From positions 19,811-83,810 of the forward strand of contig NZ_JAAGRY010000005.1 of NCBI RefSeq assembly GCF_015707995.1: a stretch of DNA of 64,000 nucleotides, given 5' to 3'. Below are positions 9,528 through 18,067 of this stretch, one piece after another (the stretch's first letter is position 1; each line of letters opens with the position of its first letter). Origin of the DNA: Microbacterium paulum (lineage in GTDB: Bacteria; Actinomycetota; Actinomycetes; Actinomycetales; Microbacteriaceae). The position numbers were made by a program, and so were the translations under genes. The notes beneath the pieces are model-generated. The model was not told the DNA's origin. It ran no database searches and saw nothing but the letters and a program-made list of their open reading frames with translations.

Positions 9528-11066
9528 ATGTACTGGACGTACTTGCGCCGCGAACTGTCGGGGCGCACCAAGCAGACCGCGATCGTCGCCATCGGCCTCG
9601 CGATCGCGATCGCTCTCGTGATCATCGTCAACTCGCTGTCGGCAGGCGTGCGCGACGCGCAGTCAGAGGCTCTAGCGTCCGTCTACGGTGTCGGCACCGA
9701 CCTCACCGTCACGGGCGCGCAGTCCGAGCCCTCGCAATCGGGCGAAGGGGGAGGGGGCGGCCCGGGCGGCGGCCAGTTCGACTTCGGCACGGACGGAGGG
9801 CAGACCTCGTCGGACGGCACGACGACCCTCAGCCAGTCGCGCCTGACCACCGACTTCCGTCGCGGCACGCTCGCCGCCTCGACCGTCGACGAGGTCACTG
9901 CGGTCGACGGTGTCGCCGCGGCGACGGGTGCCCTGAGCCTCACGAACATGACCTTCAGCGGTGAGCTGCCGCAGGCGCCGAGCGGCAGCTCGGACAGCTC
10001 GACCGACGGCTCGACGACCCACGGCCAGATGCCCCAGGGCGCACAGAGCGGCCAGAGCGGCCAGAGTGGCGAAGGCGGCCAGGGCGGCGGCTTCGGCGGC
10101 GGATCGTTCGGCGTCGACTCGTTCACCGTGCTCGGCGTCGACCCCGTAGCCACCACCGTCGGGCCTCTCTCGGCGGTCACGATCAGCTCGGGCCGTGCGC
10201 TCGCGGCGTCTGACGCCGGAACCGACGTCGCGGTGCTCGATGCGACCTACGCGGCTTCGAGCGACCTCGCCGTCGGCGGCACGATCGATGTCGGCGGCAC
10301 GACGTTCGAGATCGTCGGCATCGCCGCCTCGGCTTCGTCGTCGGCCGACACGGCCTCGAACGTCTACATCCCGCTCGACGTCGCGCAGACGCTCTCGGGC
10401 GCCGGCGATGTGGTCTCGACCGTGTACGTGCAGGCCTCGTCGAGCGACCAGATCGCTTCGGTGCAGTCGGCGCTGCAGACGGCGCTGCCGAGCGCCACGG
10501 TCAGCTCGCAGTCCGAACTCGCCTCGACCGTGTCGGGATCGCTCTCGAGCGCGGGGTCGCTCATCACGAGCCTCGGTACGTGGCTGTCGATCATCGTGCT
10601 CGCCGTGGCGGTCGCGCTGGCGGTGCTCTTCACGATCTCGGGCGTCTCGCGTCGCACTCGCGAGCTCGGCACCCTCAAGGCGATCGGCTGGTCGAACGGC
10701 CGCGTCGTCGGGCAGGTCGCCGGCGAGTCGGTCGTGCAGGCCCTCATCGGCGGGATCGCGGGCGTGATCCTCGGCCTCATCGGCGTGACGATCATCAACG
10801 TGATCGCCCCCACGATCTCGTCTGCCCCCGCGGCGTCGACGGGTCGCGGCGGCGCGGGTGGCGGCCCCGGCGGTGGCATGGGCGGGGGCGGCTTCGGCTC
10901 GACCCTGCAGACCGCGTCCGACATCGTGCTGCACGCACCGCTCTCGCTCTGGATCGTGCTCACCGCGCTGCTCCTCGCCGTCGCGGGCGGCCTCGTCGCC
11001 GGTGCCTTCGGCGGCTGGCGCGCCGCGCGCCTCAGCCCCGCCGAGGCTCTGCGGTCCGTCGCGTGA
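9528..11066 (+). CDS. MacB/FtsX-type ABC transporter permease with Gly/Ser-rich extracellular insert
   Basis: 512 residues. N-terminal helix (LRRELSGRTKQTAIVAIGLA, ~20-40), a large extracytoplasmic domain, and three C-terminal helices with the FtsX-type motif RRTRELGTLKAIGWS. This is the MacB topology. The periplasm-facing domain contains several low-complexity Gly/Ser/Gln runs (residues ~65-95 and ~165-200) and another Gly-rich stretch sits in the loop before the last helix. The start is ATG 9528 behind AGAAGGAG; the frame opens further upstream at 9381 but without conserved sequence. It is followed by its ATPase gene 44 nt downstream. Confidence 0.88.
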   Translation: MYWTYLRRELSGRTKQTAIVAIGLAIAIALVIIVNSLSAGVRDAQSEALASVYGVGTDLTVTGAQSEPSQSGEGGGGGPGGGQFDFGTDGGQTSSDGTTTLSQSRLTTDFRRGTLAASTVDEVTAVDGVAAATGALSLTNMTFSGELPQAPSGSSDSSTDGSTTHGQMPQGAQSGQSGQSGEGGQGGGFGGGSFGVDSFTVLGVDPVATTVGPLSAVTISSGRALAASDAGTDVAVLDATYAASSDLAVGGTIDVGGTTFEIVGIAASASSSADTASNVYIPLDVAQTLSGAGDVVSTVYVQASSSDQIASVQSALQTALPSATVSSQSELASTVSGSLSSAGSLITSLGTWLSIIVLAVAVALAVLFTISGVSRRTRELGTLKAIGWSNGRVVGQVAGESVVQALIGGIAGVILGLIGVTIINVIAPTISSAPAASTGRGGAGGGPGGGMGGGGFGSTLQTASDIVLHAPLSLWIVLTALLLAVAGGLVAGAFGGWRAARLSPAEALRSVA

Positions 11067-11110
11067 CCGGCTCGCCCACCTTTCCGCTCCGCCACCAGAA
11101 AGAGACCGAC

Positions 11111-11836
11111 ATGACTCTCATCGACCAGCCGGCGACGGATGCCTCCGCCGCCCCGTCCGCACCCGCCTACCGCCTCACCGGTTTGACGATGACCTATCAG
11201 CAGAAGGGGCGGGTCGTGCAGGCGCTGAAAGGCGTCGACGTCGAGATCGCCACCGGCGACTTCGTCACGATCCAGGGCCCGACCGGCGGCGGCAAGTCGA
11301 CCCTGCTGCAGCTGCTCGGAGCCCTCGACGTGCCCACGACCGGGCACGTGCTGATCGGAGACAAAGACCTCGCGACGGCGTCGGCGAAAGAGCTCGAACA
11401 CCTGCGCGCGGGCGAGGTGGGGTTCGTGTTCCAGGCGTTCAACCTCATCCCGACGCTGACGGCGGCGGAGAACATCGCGATGGGGCTCGAGCCGCTGGGG
11501 CTGGATCGGGCCGAGCGCGATGCCCGGGTGGCCGACGCGCTCGCGCGCGTCGATCTGTCGGAACGCGCCGACCACCGGCCGGGGGAGCTCTCGGGCGGCC
11601 AGCAGCAGCGTGTCGCCATCGCCCGTGCGATCGCGAAGCGACCGCGGGTGCTGCTGGCCGACGAGCCGACCGGAAACCTCGACGAGCAGATGCGCGACGA
11701 GATCTTGACGGTGCTCGAAGACCTGAACGCCGAGGGCCTCACCCTCGTCGTGGTGACGCACGATTCCGCCGTCGCGAAGCGCGCGCGGCGCCGGCTGCTG
11801 CTCGAGAAGGGCACGATCCGCGACATCACCCGCTGA
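11111..11836 (+). CDS. ABC transporter ATP-binding protein (MacB/LolD type)
   Basis: 241 residues. Walker [10 protein letters not shown] at 56-64, Q-loop [17 protein letters not shown], signature LSGGQQQR from 160, Walker B LLADEP at 181-186, D-loop GNLDE, switch His in VVTHD. The [12 protein letters not shown] and EPTGNLD segments are typical of the MacB/LolD/FtsE export subfamily. It powers the permease encoded directly upstream, and both are probably one transcript under the adjacent two-component system. The exported substrate is not predictable from the sequence. Confidence 0.93.
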   Translation: MTLIDQPATDASAAPSAPAYRLTGLTMTYQQKGRVVQALKGVDVEIATGDFVTIQGPTGGGKSTLLQLLGALDVPTTGHVLIGDKDLATASAKELEHLRAGEVGFVFQAFNLIPTLTAAENIAMGLEPLGLDRAERDARVADALARVDLSERADHRPGELSGGQQQRVAIARAIAKRPRVLLADEPTGNLDEQMRDEILTVLEDLNAEGLTLVVVTHDSAVAKRARRRLLLEKGTIRDITR

Positions 11837-11863
11837 GCGTCCAGGTGGGGGCGGGCGGGCCTC

Positions 11864-11869
11864 TAGGGT
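11864..11869 (+). promoter_or_regulatory. -10 hexamer TAGGGT, leaderless promoter of the CorA-like gene
   Basis: TAGGGT, then 6 nt, then ATG 11876; no Shine-Dalgarno sequence. Confidence 0.6.
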
Positions 11870-11875
11870 GACAGC

Positions 11876-12889
11876 ATGGCCCAGCCGCACTGCGTCGTCT
11901 ACGACCGCCACACGCCCGTTCCCACCGATCCCGACCCGGCGACAGCCCTCGCCGCCGCACGGGCGGCGGGCGGCATGCTGTGGGTGGGGCTCTCGCGGCC
12001 GACGCGCGAGCAGGTGCACGAACTGGCGGATGTGTTCGGTCTCGAGCCGCTCGGGGTCGCGTCGGCGCTCCGCACGCACCAGCGGTCGAAACTCGACCGG
12101 TACGGCGAGCACCTGTTCGTCGTGGTGCAGCCGGCGCAGTACGACGACGCCGCCGAGACCGTCGAATGCCACGAGGTCGACCTCTTCGTGGGTGAGGACT
12201 TCTTCATCGCGATCTCGCCCGACGGCCAGGTCGACCTCGAGAAGCTGCGAGTGCTGCTCGAGGAGCACCCCGAGGTGCTCGACCGGGGCCCGTACGGCGT
12301 GCTGTGGGCCACGTTCGAGTTCGTCACACGGGGCTATCGCGACGTTCTCGACGGCATCGAGCACGACATCGACCAGATCGAAGAGCAGCTCTTCGGAGAC
12401 GACGATGAGGTCTCGCACCGCATCTTCGCGTTGCAGCGCGAGGTGATCGATCTCGGGCACGCGACCGCGCCCCTGCCCGACATGCTGCTGCGGTTGCAGC
12501 GCATCGTCGAGAACCGGTTCCACGTCGACGACGCACCGGCGTTCCGCGAGGTGGCCGACCGCGCGCGCTACGTCGACGCGCGGGTGAGCGCCTTTCGCGG
12601 CACGCTCGACAGCGCCCTCACCGTCCACTCCTCACTCGTCGATCAGCGCCGGAACGAGGCCATGCAGCGCATGACCGAGACGAGCCTCGAACAGAACGAC
12701 CAGGTCAAGAAGATCTCGTCGTGGGCGGCGATCGGGTTCGCCCCGACCCTCGTCGCGGGCATTTACGGCATGAACTTCCGCACCATGCCCGAGCTCGACT
12801 GGCCGTGGGGCTACCCGTTCGCGATCGCGCTGATGGCGGCCGTCAGCGCGGGTCTCTACGTCGTCTTCAAGAAGAACGACTGGCTGTGA
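11876..12889 (+). CDS. CorA family magnesium/cobalt transporter
   Basis: 337 residues. A long cytoplasmic N-terminal domain rich in acidic residues and helices (residues ~1-270) is followed by two C-terminal membrane helices. The first ends in the family signature GMNF (298-301, in IYGMNFRTMPEL), and the chain closes with the basic tail FKKNDWL. This is the standard architecture of a pentameric CorA channel for Mg2+ (or Co2+/Ni2+). The acidic periplasmic loop after GMN (MPELDWPWGYP) is usual. It is transcribed alone from a leaderless promoter. Confidence 0.9.
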   Translation: MAQPHCVVYDRHTPVPTDPDPATALAAARAAGGMLWVGLSRPTREQVHELADVFGLEPLGVASALRTHQRSKLDRYGEHLFVVVQPAQYDDAAETVECHEVDLFVGEDFFIAISPDGQVDLEKLRVLLEEHPEVLDRGPYGVLWATFEFVTRGYRDVLDGIEHDIDQIEEQLFGDDDEVSHRIFALQREVIDLGHATAPLPDMLLRLQRIVENRFHVDDAPAFREVADRARYVDARVSAFRGTLDSALTVHSSLVDQRRNEAMQRMTETSLEQNDQVKKISSWAAIGFAPTLVAGIYGMNFRTMPELDWPWGYPFAIALMAAVSAGLYVVFKKNDWL

Positions 12890-12896
12890 CGCGGAA

Positions 12897-12932
12897 GGCC
12901 CCGCACCCGCGCGTGAGCGCGGAAGCGGGGCC
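12897..12932. terminator. Bidirectional hairpin between the CorA-like gene and gnd
   Basis: Arms GGCCCCGC (12897-12904) and GCGGGGCC (12925-12932). The 20-nt loop holds a second small hairpin (CGCGC/GCGCG). It lies between two convergent stops, with no T-run. Confidence 0.6.
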
Positions 12933-12948
12933 CCGGAGGCGTCGCGCC

Positions 12949-14418
12949 TCAGTGCGTGTCTTCGGCCTCGATCTCGGTGCGGTCGCCCGACCACAGCGTG
13001 TGGAAGGTGCCCGGCTTGTCGATGCGCTGGTAGGTGTGCGCGCCGAAGAAGTCGCGCTGGCCCTGGATGAGCGCGGCCGGCAGGCGCTTCGCGCGCAGAC
13101 CGTCGTAGTACGCCAGCGACGACGAGAACGCGGGGGCGGGGATGCCTGCCGTCGCGGCCGTCCCGACGATGTGGCGCCAGGCGTCTTGGGCCCGACCGAG
13201 CGCGTCGACGAAGTACGGCGCCGTCAGCAGCACCGCGAGGTCGGGGGTGGCCGCGTAGGCATCCGCGATGCGGTTGAGGAACTGCGCTCGGATGATGCAG
13301 CCTGCACGCCAGATCTTGCTGATCGCGCCGAGGTCGATCGTCCAGCCGTACTGCGCGGCGCCGGCGCGGATCTCGTCGAAGCCCTGCGAATAGGCGACGA
13401 TCTTCGAGGCGTAGAGGGCCAGGCGCACCTGCTCGACGAACGCATCGGCGTCCTCGACGGTGAACGCGTCTTCCGCGGGGCCCGGGAGGCCGCCCGCGAC
13501 GGCGCGCTGCTCGCGATGGCTGGAGAGCGAGCGGGCGAAGGTCGCCTCGGCGATGCCCGACACGGGAACGCCGAGGTCGAGGGCGGTCTGCACCGTCCAG
13601 GCGCCCGTGCCCTTCGCGCCGGCCGAGTCGAGGATCACGTCGACGAGGGGCTTGCCGGTCGCGGCATCCACCTGGCGGAGCACCTCGGCGGTGATCTCGA
13701 TGAGGTACGACTCGAGTTCGCCGCGGTTCCACTCGGCGAAGATGTCGGCGATCTCGGCCGGGCTCTTGCCGGTGCCGCGCCGGATGAGGTCGTACGCCTC
13801 GGCGATCAGCTGCATGTCGGCGTACTCGATGCCGTTGTGCACCATCTTCACGAAGTGGCCCGCGCCGTCGTGGCCGACGTGCGTGACGCAGGGCTCGCCG
13901 TCGGGGGCGACCGCCGCGATCGAGCGGAGGATCGGGCCGAGGGTCGTCCACGCCTCGTCGGGGCCGCCGGGCATGAGCGAGGGGCCGTGCAGGGCGCCCT
14001 CCTCGCCGCCCGAGACGCCCATGCCGACGAAGTTGAATCCGCGCTCGCGCACGGCCTTCTCGCGGCGGATCGTGTCGGTGAACAGCGAATTTCCGCCGTC
14101 GATGATGATGTCGCCGGGCTCGAAGACCTCCATGAGCGACTCGATGACGGCGTCGGTCGGGGCGCCGGCCTTCACCATGATGAGCGCCGTGCGGGGCTTC
14201 TGCAGCGCCGCGGCGAACTCCTCGTAGCTGAAGGCGGGCACGAACCCGGCCTCGGGGTGCTCGGCGACCAGCTCGTCGGTCTTCGATCGCGACCGGTTGT
14301 ACACCGCCACGGTGTTGCCCTCGCGCGAGGCGAGGTTGCGGGCGAGGTTCGACCCCATGACCGCGAGTCCGACGACTCCGATGTTGGCGGTGGCAGTGGC
14401 GGTGGCGGAATCGGGCAC
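12949..14418 (-). CDS. gnd: 6-phosphogluconate dehydrogenase, decarboxylating (NADP+)
   Basis: Oxidises 6-phosphogluconate to ribulose-5-phosphate and CO2 with NADP+. 489 residues from GTG 14418, the size of the long-chain enzyme. Rossmann motif GLAVMGSN at 17-24; substrate loop HGPSLMPGG; catalytic Lys and Asn in FVKMVHNGIEYADMQ; C-terminal FFGAHTYQRIDKPGTFHTLW. The frame is open to ATG 14487, but AAGGAG lies 6 nt before GTG 14418, which fixes the start. It is last in the gntP-gntK-gnd cluster, so the cluster takes gluconate through uptake, phosphorylation and oxidation. Confidence 0.96.
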   Translation of the reverse strand: MPDSATATATANIGVVGLAVMGSNLARNLASREGNTVAVYNRSRSKTDELVAEHPEAGFVPAFSYEEFAAALQKPRTALIMVKAGAPTDAVIESLMEVFEPGDIIIDGGNSLFTDTIRREKAVRERGFNFVGMGVSGGEEGALHGPSLMPGGPDEAWTTLGPILRSIAAVAPDGEPCVTHVGHDGAGHFVKMVHNGIEYADMQLIAEAYDLIRRGTGKSPAEIADIFAEWNRGELESYLIEITAEVLRQVDAATGKPLVDVILDSAGAKGTGAWTVQTALDLGVPVSGIAEATFARSLSSHREQRAVAGGLPGPAEDAFTVEDADAFVEQVRLALYASKIVAYSQGFDEIRAGAAQYGWTIDLGAISKIWRAGCIIRAQFLNRIADAYAATPDLAVLLTAPYFVDALGRAQDAWRHIVGTAATAGIPAPAFSSSLAYYDGLRAKRLPAALIQGQRDFFGAHTYQRIDKPGTFHTLWSGDRTEIEAEDTH

Positions 14419-14483
14419 GAAACGCTCCTTGGGGAAGGCTGGGGTGTGTTTCCAGCGTAGCGGGGTGAGGGGACGGTGGGCGC

Positions 14484-15002
14484 TCACGCAGACGGCTGCA
14501 GGCGCAGGGTGGCGGCGATGAAGGCGACCTGATCCTCGGGCGCAAGGCGCAGGTCGACGGTGAGCGCCGCCTCGTCGGGCGTGGGAGCCTCGAGGGCCGC
14601 GAACTGCGAGTCGAGCAGCGCCGGTGGCATGAAGTGGCCCTGGCGGCGCATCATGCGCTCGAGCACCACGTCGCGTTCGCCCGTGATGTGGACGAACACG
14701 ACGTTCTCGCGCCGCAGCACGTCGCGGTACCGGCGCTTCAGGGCCGAGCAGGTGACGATGCCCGGCTCACCGGCCGTGCGGCGCGCGTCGATCCACGCGG
14801 CGACGAGTGCGAGCCACGGGGCCCGATCGTCGTCGTTCAGCGCATGGCCCGCGGCCATCTTCGCGACGTTCTCGGCGGGGTGCAGATCGTCGCCCTCTTG
14901 GAAAGGCCAGCCGAGGCGCCCGGCGAGCATCGCTCCGACGGTCGACTTGCCGGTGCCGGAGGCGCCCATGATCACGAGCACGGGACGAGAGAGCGTGGTC
15001 AT
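14484..15002 (-). CDS. gntK: Gluconokinase
   Basis: Phosphorylates D-gluconate to 6-phosphogluconate, the substrate of the next gene product. 172 residues, normal for the thermoresistant GntK family. P-loop GASGTGKST at 13-21, FQEGDDLHPAENVAKM, the lid region with CSALKRRYRDVLR, and RQGHFMPPALLDSQFAALE. It starts 9 nt after the gntP stop and ends 65 nt before gnd. Control by the divergent GntR-family protein is likely. Confidence 0.95.
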   Translation of the reverse strand: MTTLSRPVLVIMGASGTGKSTVGAMLAGRLGWPFQEGDDLHPAENVAKMAAGHALNDDDRAPWLALVAAWIDARRTAGEPGIVTCSALKRRYRDVLRRENVVFVHITGERDVVLERMMRRQGHFMPPALLDSQFAALEAPTPDEAALTVDLRLAPEDQVAFIAATLRLQPSA

Positions 15003-15011
15003 CGCCGGGCC

Positions 15012-16418
15012 TCAGACGAACAGGCCGAGCACGAGCACGCCGGCGAGGCCCGTCACCGAGATCAGGCACTCGAGCACCGTCCACGACTTCAACGTCTGCG
15101 GGATGCTGAGGCCGAAGTACTCCTTGATGAGCCAGAACCCCGCGTCGTTGACGTGCGAGAGGAAGAGCGAGCCCGAGCCGATCGCGAGCACCAGCAGCGC
15201 GATCATTGGCTGGTCGAGGGTGGTCGTGAGGGGCTGCAGGATGCCTGCGGCGGTGATCGTGGCGACCGTCGCCGATCCCGTCGCCACGCGGATCAGTGCC
15301 GCCACCGACCAGGCGAGCACGAGGACCGACACCGACGAGCCGGCCACGGCGTCGGCGATCACTCCGCCGATACCGGTGTCGATGAGCACCTGCTTGAATC
15401 CTCCGCCGGCGCCCACGATCAGAAGGATGCCCGCGATCGGCCCGAGCGAGTCGCCGACGATCGCGTTCACCCGCGTGCGGTCGAACCCGGCGCCACGGCC
15501 GAGGATGAAGAACCCCGCCAAGACGGCGAGCAGCAGCGCGATGACCGGCGTACCGAGGAAGTCGATGATGACCTTCCACGCCGCTTGCGAGTCGGGCGCG
15601 ACGATGTCGGCGACCGCCTTCAGCAGCATCAGCACGACCGGCAGCAGGATGCTCGTCAGCGTCGCGGCGAAAGTGGGGCGGCGGCGGGCGCTCCGCTCGG
15701 CCTCGTCGGCGGTGAACAGATCGGGCACCGGGACGTCGACCCAGCGTGCGGCGAGCGGGGCGAACAGCGGTCCGGCCACGATGATCGCGGGGATCGCGAC
15801 GATGACGCCGAACGCGAGGGTGATCCCGAGGTTGGCCCCGAGGGCCGAGATCGCGGCGAGCGGGCCCGGGTGCGGCGGCACCAGTCCGTGCATGGCCGAC
15901 AGACCGGCGAGGGTCGGGATCGCGATCTTCATCAACGGCTGACCCGATCGCCGCGCGACGAGGATGATCACCGGCACGAGGAGCACGAGGCCGACCTCGA
16001 AGAACATCGGCAGGCCGATGATCGCGCCGATCAGTCCCATGATCCAGGGGAGTGCGCGCGCTGAGGCGCGGTCGACGAGCGTGTCGACGATGCGGTCGGC
16101 GCCACCCGAGTCGGCGAGCAGCTTGCCGTAGATCGCGCCGAGGGCGATGAGGATGCCGACCCCGCCCATCGTCGAGCCGAAGCCGTTCGTGAAGCTCGTC
16201 ACGGCGCCCGAGACGCTCATGCCGGCGAGCACGCCGGTGAGCAGGGCGCCGATCGTCAGGGAGACGAAGGGATGGAGCTTCACCCACGTGATCAGCACGA
16301 CGATCACGGCGATGCCGATCACCGCGGCGGTGATGAGCTGGCCGGCGGGCGCCGCGGGAGTGACGGGGTCGTTCGCGGCGGGGGCGAGGAGGGCGGGGAG
16401 AGCGATGAGCCGGGCCAT
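15012..16418 (-). CDS. gntP: Gluconate:H+ symporter, GntP family
   Basis: 468 residues and about 12 hydrophobic segments. GntP-family motifs include GILIALGAIYGKLLADSGGADRI near residues 80-105, HPGPLAAI around residue 190, SVLVLAWSVAALIRVATGSATVA and SHVNDAGFWLIKEYF near the C-terminus. It imports gluconate or a related aldonate. The start is ATG 16418 with AAGGA 6 nt upstream; the longer reading to 16481 runs into the operator region. First gene of the gntP-gntK-gnd operon, divergent from its probable regulator. Confidence 0.94.
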   Translation of the reverse strand: MARLIALPALLAPAANDPVTPAAPAGQLITAAVIGIAVIVVLITWVKLHPFVSLTIGALLTGVLAGMSVSGAVTSFTNGFGSTMGGVGILIALGAIYGKLLADSGGADRIVDTLVDRASARALPWIMGLIGAIIGLPMFFEVGLVLLVPVIILVARRSGQPLMKIAIPTLAGLSAMHGLVPPHPGPLAAISALGANLGITLAFGVIVAIPAIIVAGPLFAPLAARWVDVPVPDLFTADEAERSARRRPTFAATLTSILLPVVLMLLKAVADIVAPDSQAAWKVIIDFLGTPVIALLLAVLAGFFILGRGAGFDRTRVNAIVGDSLGPIAGILLIVGAGGGFKQVLIDTGIGGVIADAVAGSSVSVLVLAWSVAALIRVATGSATVATITAAGILQPLTTTLDQPMIALLVLAIGSGSLFLSHVNDAGFWLIKEYFGLSIPQTLKSWTVLECLISVTGLAGVLVLGLFV

Positions 16419-16438
16419 GAGCGTCCTTGATCTGGCGG

Positions 16439-16454
16439 GGTGTGGGACCACACC
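16439..16454. promoter_or_regulatory. Palindrome in the gntP/gntR divergent region, candidate operator
   Basis: GGTGTGG-GA-CCACACC is a perfect 7+7 palindrome 21 bp upstream of gntP, in the untranslated region of the minus-strand operon. It is a good candidate binding site for the divergent FadR-type repressor. Confidence 0.5.
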
Positions 16455-16462
16455 GTCCTTAT

Positions 16463-16473
16463 TTGTCGTACAT
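16463..16473. promoter_or_regulatory. FadR/GntR-type half-site pair TTGTCGTACAT
   Basis: Matches the TnGTnnnACnA form of FadR-subfamily operators except for the last base. It lies in an AT-rich stretch (16459-16500), unusual in this genome, that probably contains the gntP promoter. Confidence 0.5.
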
Positions 16474-16553
16474 ATAAGCATATTGACGCGCGATATGCAC
16501 GATGTTTCTTGACGCGGCTCTGATCACGACGGGTGAATCGGGCCGTGCGCGGG

Positions 16554-16559
16554 CATAAT
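16554..16559 (+). promoter_or_regulatory. -10 hexamer CATAAT, leaderless promoter of the GntR regulator gene
   Basis: CATAAT, 6 nt, then ATG 16566. This supports ATG 16566 over the upstream in-frame ATG at 16533. Confidence 0.55.
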
Positions 16560-16565
16560 CGAGAC

Positions 16566-17297
16566 ATGAGCGCCGCATCGTCGCAGGTTCCCGCCCACGG
16601 CAGCCCGTTGCACGATGCTTTCGTGGCCGACGTCGGATCGGCGATCGTCGACGGCACTTACCCCGCCGGCTCACGGCTCGTGACCGGAGAGCTCGCGGAG
16701 CAGTCCGGAATCTCGCGTTCGGCGGCGCGTGAGGCGGTCCGCGTGCTCGAGTCGCTCGGACTGGTCGGTGTGCGACGCCGGTCGGGCATCGAGGTGCTTC
16801 CCGCCGCCCGCTGGAACGTCTACGCGCCCGAGATCATCGCGTGGCGCCTCGCGGGGCGGGGGCGTGCCGACCAGCTGCGCGAACTCAGTCAACTGCGCGG
16901 CGCGATCGAGCCGCTCGCAGCCTCGCGCGCCGCGGTCGCCGCGACCGATGACCAGCGGCGCGAGATCATGGCGGCCGTCACCGAGATGGCGCGCACCGAA
17001 CAGCACGCCGACGGCACCGAATACCTCGATGCCGACGTGCGCTTCCACCGCACCGTGCTCGAGGCGTCCGGCAACTCGATGCTCGCCGCGCTCGGCGACG
17101 TCGTCGGGGCGGTGCTCGTCGGCCGCACGCACCACGAACTCATGCCGCACTCCGCGAACCCCGAGGCCGTCCGGTGGCACCACGATGTCGCCTTCGCGAT
17201 CGCGAGCGGTCGCCCGGGTGAGGCGGCAGATGCCATGCGACGGATCGTCGTCGAGGCCGACGAGGCGATGCAAGACGCGGCCCGTTCGGCGCTCTGA
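16566..17297 (+). CDS. FadR-subfamily (GntR/FCD) transcriptional regulator, likely gluconate repressor
   Basis: 243 residues. N-terminal winged helix (~20-85) with YPAGSRLVTGELAEQSGISRSAAREAVRVLESLGLVGVRRRSGI, the GntR signature. The C-terminal FCD domain has metal-binding residues in DADVRFHRTVLEASGN and RWHHDVAFAI. It is divergent from gntP-gntK-gnd and two palindromes lie between them, so it probably represses that operon until gluconate or 6-phosphogluconate binds. Leaderless start at ATG 16566. Confidence 0.9.
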   Translation: MSAASSQVPAHGSPLHDAFVADVGSAIVDGTYPAGSRLVTGELAEQSGISRSAAREAVRVLESLGLVGVRRRSGIEVLPAARWNVYAPEIIAWRLAGRGRADQLRELSQLRGAIEPLAASRAAVAATDDQRREIMAAVTEMARTEQHADGTEYLDADVRFHRTVLEASGNSMLAALGDVVGAVLVGRTHHELMPHSANPEAVRWHHDVAFAIASGRPGEAADAMRRIVVEADEAMQDAARSAL

Positions 17298-17405
17298 GCG
17301 TCGCGCGCCCGAAGCTCGGGCGGTGCGCGCGCATCGTTTCGTGCCGTCGCGCGCCCCCGCGTGCCGCACCGCGTCGAACGGGGCACGCCGTGACACGATG
17401 GCCGC

Positions 17406-17873
17406 ATGCGCATCGTGGTGACCGGTCCCGCCGAGGCGGCGACCCCGCTCGTGGCGGCGGCGCTCGCGGCCCACCTGCGTGCGCGGTTCCTCGACACGGG
17501 CGAGCTCTACCCGGCGCGCGTCCGCCCCGGCGGCCCGCCGCTCGGCGAGATCTGGGTCGAGGCGCTCGCGCTCGCCTTCACGCGCGAGCGGTCGCTCGTG
17601 GCATCCAGCGGGTCGCTCACGCGACGGCGCCGCGACGAGATCCGCGCGCGTGTCCCGGGTGTGGTGTTCGTCGAACTCGTCGTCGACGAAGGCGCCGCCC
17701 CGCCGCGTCGTTCACGATGGCGGCGTGCAAAGCCCGTGGAGCGCCCGGCGGTCGAGCCCCTCGGCGGCGACGAGCCGGGCGTGCGGGTGGCCGACGACGC
17801 CGATCTCGCCTCGATCGTCGACCGGATCGCGCAGCTGCTGTCGGGCGGCGTGCCGGGTCAGTCCTTGCGGTAG
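17406..17873 (+). CDS. Gluconokinase-like protein lacking the P-loop
   Basis: 155 residues. It can be aligned by eye with the neighbouring GntK: MRIVVTGPAEAATPLVAAAL stands where GntK has VLVIMGASGTGKSTVGAML, FLDTGELYP where it has FQEGDDLHP, and SGSLTRRRRDEIR then VVFVEL where it has CSALKRRYRDVLR and VVFVHI. The P-loop Gly-Lys-Ser/Thr is gone, so ATP binding and kinase activity are unlikely. The middle is an Arg/Pro-rich insertion. It may be a regulatory or decaying paralogue; its position beside the gluconate regulon favours a link to it. CACGAT with 6 nt before ATG 17406 suggests a leaderless start. Its end overlaps the next gene on the opposite strand by 16 bp. Confidence 0.6.
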   Translation: MRIVVTGPAEAATPLVAAALAAHLRARFLDTGELYPARVRPGGPPLGEIWVEALALAFTRERSLVASSGSLTRRRRDEIRARVPGVVFVELVVDEGAAPPRRSRWRRAKPVERPAVEPLGGDEPGVRVADDADLASIVDRIAQLLSGGVPGQSLR

Positions 17874-17980
17874 CCCGAACGGCCCATCGACCACATCGCG
17901 CCCACGGCGCCCACCAGCGCGCACACCGACATGAGGCCGACGATCCACATCAGTGCGTGTGACATCCAGCCGTAATCCAT
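17858..17980 (-). CDS. Small single-pass membrane protein, 40 residues
   Basis: MDYGWMSHALMWIVGLMSVC starts a 40-residue protein with one membrane helix (about residues 8-29) and a basic tail (RSGYRKD). A strong Shine-Dalgarno (GAGGAGG) lies 4 nt before ATG 17980, the best evidence that this is a real gene. The frame is open further upstream without any such signal. Its 3' end overlaps the gluconokinase-like gene on the plus strand by 16 bp. Function unknown. Confidence 0.6.
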   Translation of the reverse strand: MDYGWMSHALMWIVGLMSVCALVGAVGAMWSMGRSGYRKD

Positions 17981-18042
17981 GGGTCCTCCTCGGGGCGCGT
18001 CGCCCGCGCCGGACGACGTCCTCATCGTAGCGGGGTCGCTGG

Positions 18043-18048
18043 TAGACT
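18043..18048 (+). promoter_or_regulatory. -10 hexamer TAGACT of rplY
   Basis: Well-formed -10 element about 145 nt upstream of the rplY start, leaving a long untranslated leader that contains two hairpins. Confidence 0.5.
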
Positions 18049-18067
18049 GATGCGGTACTTCGGCGAG

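Noticed and set aside
16419..16481. Longer GntP start
   Set aside because: Would place operator sequence inside the coding region; AAGGA supports ATG 16418.
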